Assembly (NCBI GenBank): GCA_964533215.1
Contig: CAZHLJ010000004.1
Coordinates: forward strand, 1 to 64,000
Direction: 5' to 3'
DNA: 64,000 bases
Source: Bact-08 sp964533215
GTDB lineage: Bacteria; Bacteroidota; Bacteroidia; Bacteroidales; UBA932
The notes under the pieces are model-generated. The model was not told the DNA's origin. It made no database searches and saw nothing but the letters and a program-made list of their open reading frames with translations. The position numbers were made by a program, and so were the translations under genes. Shown in pieces: positions 63,064-64,000 of the stretch; the first letter of the stretch is position 1; each line of letters opens with the position of its first letter.

Positions 63064-63616
63064 TTGGCTTTAAAATTATTGCCGAGTTAAGCAGAAGACT
63101 GCTTATTTTAAGTCCCGACTTATCCAGTGCCTCAATATTGATTTCATATCGGATCAAATTATCCCGTACAAGCATGTTTATTATCACCCCTTTTCGTCCA
63201 TAACCTTTTACCTCTCCAATGGTAAGTATCTGTTTACCTGTCGTGTAATTCAGCAACTTGCTTAGGATATCATTATCCAGATTCCCGGAAATTACAACTA
63301 TCCGGGAATTTTTGATCTGGTCTATTGATGATATAGAGTTGACATCAACATCCAGGTTGTTTACCCTCACTTTTTCAAAAACAGCACTAAGGGCTTCCTT
63401 AAATCTTTTGTCCCCAATCACTGCTATTCTGAACACTGAATCTCCAGAACTTCTGTTTGCTTTCCATTCAATGAAATGCGTAAATTTTTCTATATACCCT
63501 GATTTCAGCAGATATTCCCTTGTCTGGGCATTTAACCCGCATGGGACTAGCATTCCTGTCAAAATGACAATCAGTCGGATTATAATCAATCTGGAATGTA
63601 ATCTGCTATTAATCAT
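63056..63616 (-). CDS. YfiR-family (DUF4154) periplasmic protein
   Basis: 186 residues with signal peptide 1-31 (ending GLNAQ). The remaining sequence matches DUF4154: REYLLKSGYIEKFTHFIEW, FRIAVIGDKRFKEAL, NSRIVVISGN and ILTIGEV. In Pseudomonas YfiR represses the cyclase YfiN in the periplasm; in Bacteroidota homologues adjoin histidine kinases and TonB receptors. Here it is likely the input partner of the kinase at 61222. Confidence 0.88.
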   Translation of the reverse strand: MINSRLHSRLIIIRLIVILTGMLVPCGLNAQTREYLLKSGYIEKFTHFIEWKANRSSGDSVFRIAVIGDKRFKEALSAVFEKVRVNNLDVDVNSISSIDQIKNSRIVVISGNLDNDILSKLLNYTTGKQILTIGEVKGYGRKGVIINMLVRDNLIRYEINIEALDKSGLKISSLLLNSAIILKPNE

Positions 63617-63626
63617 AGTCGATAGG

Positions 63627-64000
63627 TTATCTAAACAAATTGTATGTGACCATCAAATAAACAGATCTTTGCGGTTGCCTGTATCTTCCTGCAAACCGGT
63701 TGGAGGTATGATAATATACTTCGTCGAGAATGTTATTCACTTTAAGTTGAAAATCAAATCCTCTGTAGTTGTAGTATGAGACTATTCCATTCAGTACAAA
63801 TGCATCCTTTATCTTATTTTCTCCTGTCACAGGTATTATTTTAGGATTATCTCTTGCCCCAATATAATTGGCTCTTAAATCAGCCTTGACATGGGATGAG
63901 AACGAATAGGAAATTCCGGCATTTGCCGTGTGTTTCGAAATTTCAGGAATCTGCAGATATTCATGCTCATACGAATTTGTGAAGGTGTAATTAATATAGG
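63627..64000 (-). CDS. TonB-dependent receptor, C-terminal end (gene continues beyond the window)
   Basis: The minus frame is open from the window edge to TAA at 63627-63629, ~124 codons. The barrel strands are typical: YINYTFTNSYEHEYLQIPEI, ISYSFSSHVKADLRANYIGAR, GFDFQLKVNNILDEVYYHTS, and a C-terminal aromatic end YLMVTYNLFR. The N-terminal plug lies outside the window. It starts a unit with the YfiR-like gene 10 bp downstream. Confidence 0.85.
   Translation of the reverse strand, partial: YINYTFTNSYEHEYLQIPEISKHTANAGISYSFSSHVKADLRANYIGARDNPKIIPVTGENKIKDAFVLNGIVSYYNYRGFDFQLKVNNILDEVYYHTSNRFAGRYRQPQRSVYLMVTYNLFR

Overview
The window looks like a chromosomal stretch of a Bacteroidota bacterium, most likely order Bacteroidales. 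Supporting signs are four FecR/SusC/SusD-type loci or parts of them, ECF sigma/anti-sigma pairs, DUF4369 and TlpA-type lipoproteins, TAnnTTTG promoter elements, few Shine-Dalgarno sequences and moderate-to-low GC. No rRNA, tRNA, CRISPR array, transposase or phage genes were found.

Region 1 (1-10.15 kb, +): the tail of a FecR anti-sigma factor, a SusC/SusD pair, two tandem paralogous lipoproteins (DUF4369-like N-terminus plus beta-propeller with Cys-Cys motifs), a Tat-type multi-cluster ferredoxin and a NapH-like membrane Fe-S protein. This suggests an envelope electron-transfer module tied to an outer-membrane import pair. Region 2 (10.15-25.4 kb): a terminator and a ~260-bp fold-back element, then a complete sigma/FecR/SusC/SusD locus paralogous to the first (187 bp identical at the SusC start). 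Next come a large thioredoxin protein, a DUF4143 ATPase with a three-repeat operator, a DUF4369-TlpA protein, a CsgG/TPR protein, another TlpA-like protein and a GNAT.

Region 3 (25.4-38.4 kb): a second type of SusCD locus on the minus strand (FecR, SusC, SusD, two lipoproteins, an S8 subtilase with a substituted catalytic serine, an S9 peptidase). It is controlled by a divergent ECF sigma gene that sits with a bile-acid-symporter-like permease. It looks like a peptide or protein acquisition locus.

Region 4 (38.3-48.2 kb, -): a four-gene cassette (nucleotidyltransferase, ABC exporter, HprK-like kinase, soluble S24/S26 peptidase-like protein) of the kind that accompanies RiPP pathways. Upstream are an M28 peptidase, a REC-PP2C response regulator and a Cache/GAF histidine kinase, and upstream of those a 47-codon peptide gene with its own promoter-like element. 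A decayed Smr-domain gene follows.

Region 5 (48.5-55.7 kb): an InaA-like kinase, then a TetR-regulated TolC/MFP/RND efflux operon with a matching TetR operator at each end. Region 6 (55.7-64 kb): a STAS-kinase fusion protein, a POT-family transporter, and a signalling operon (TonB receptor, YfiR-like protein, PAS histidine kinase, single-domain response regulator, REC-PAS-histidine kinase) cut by the window end.
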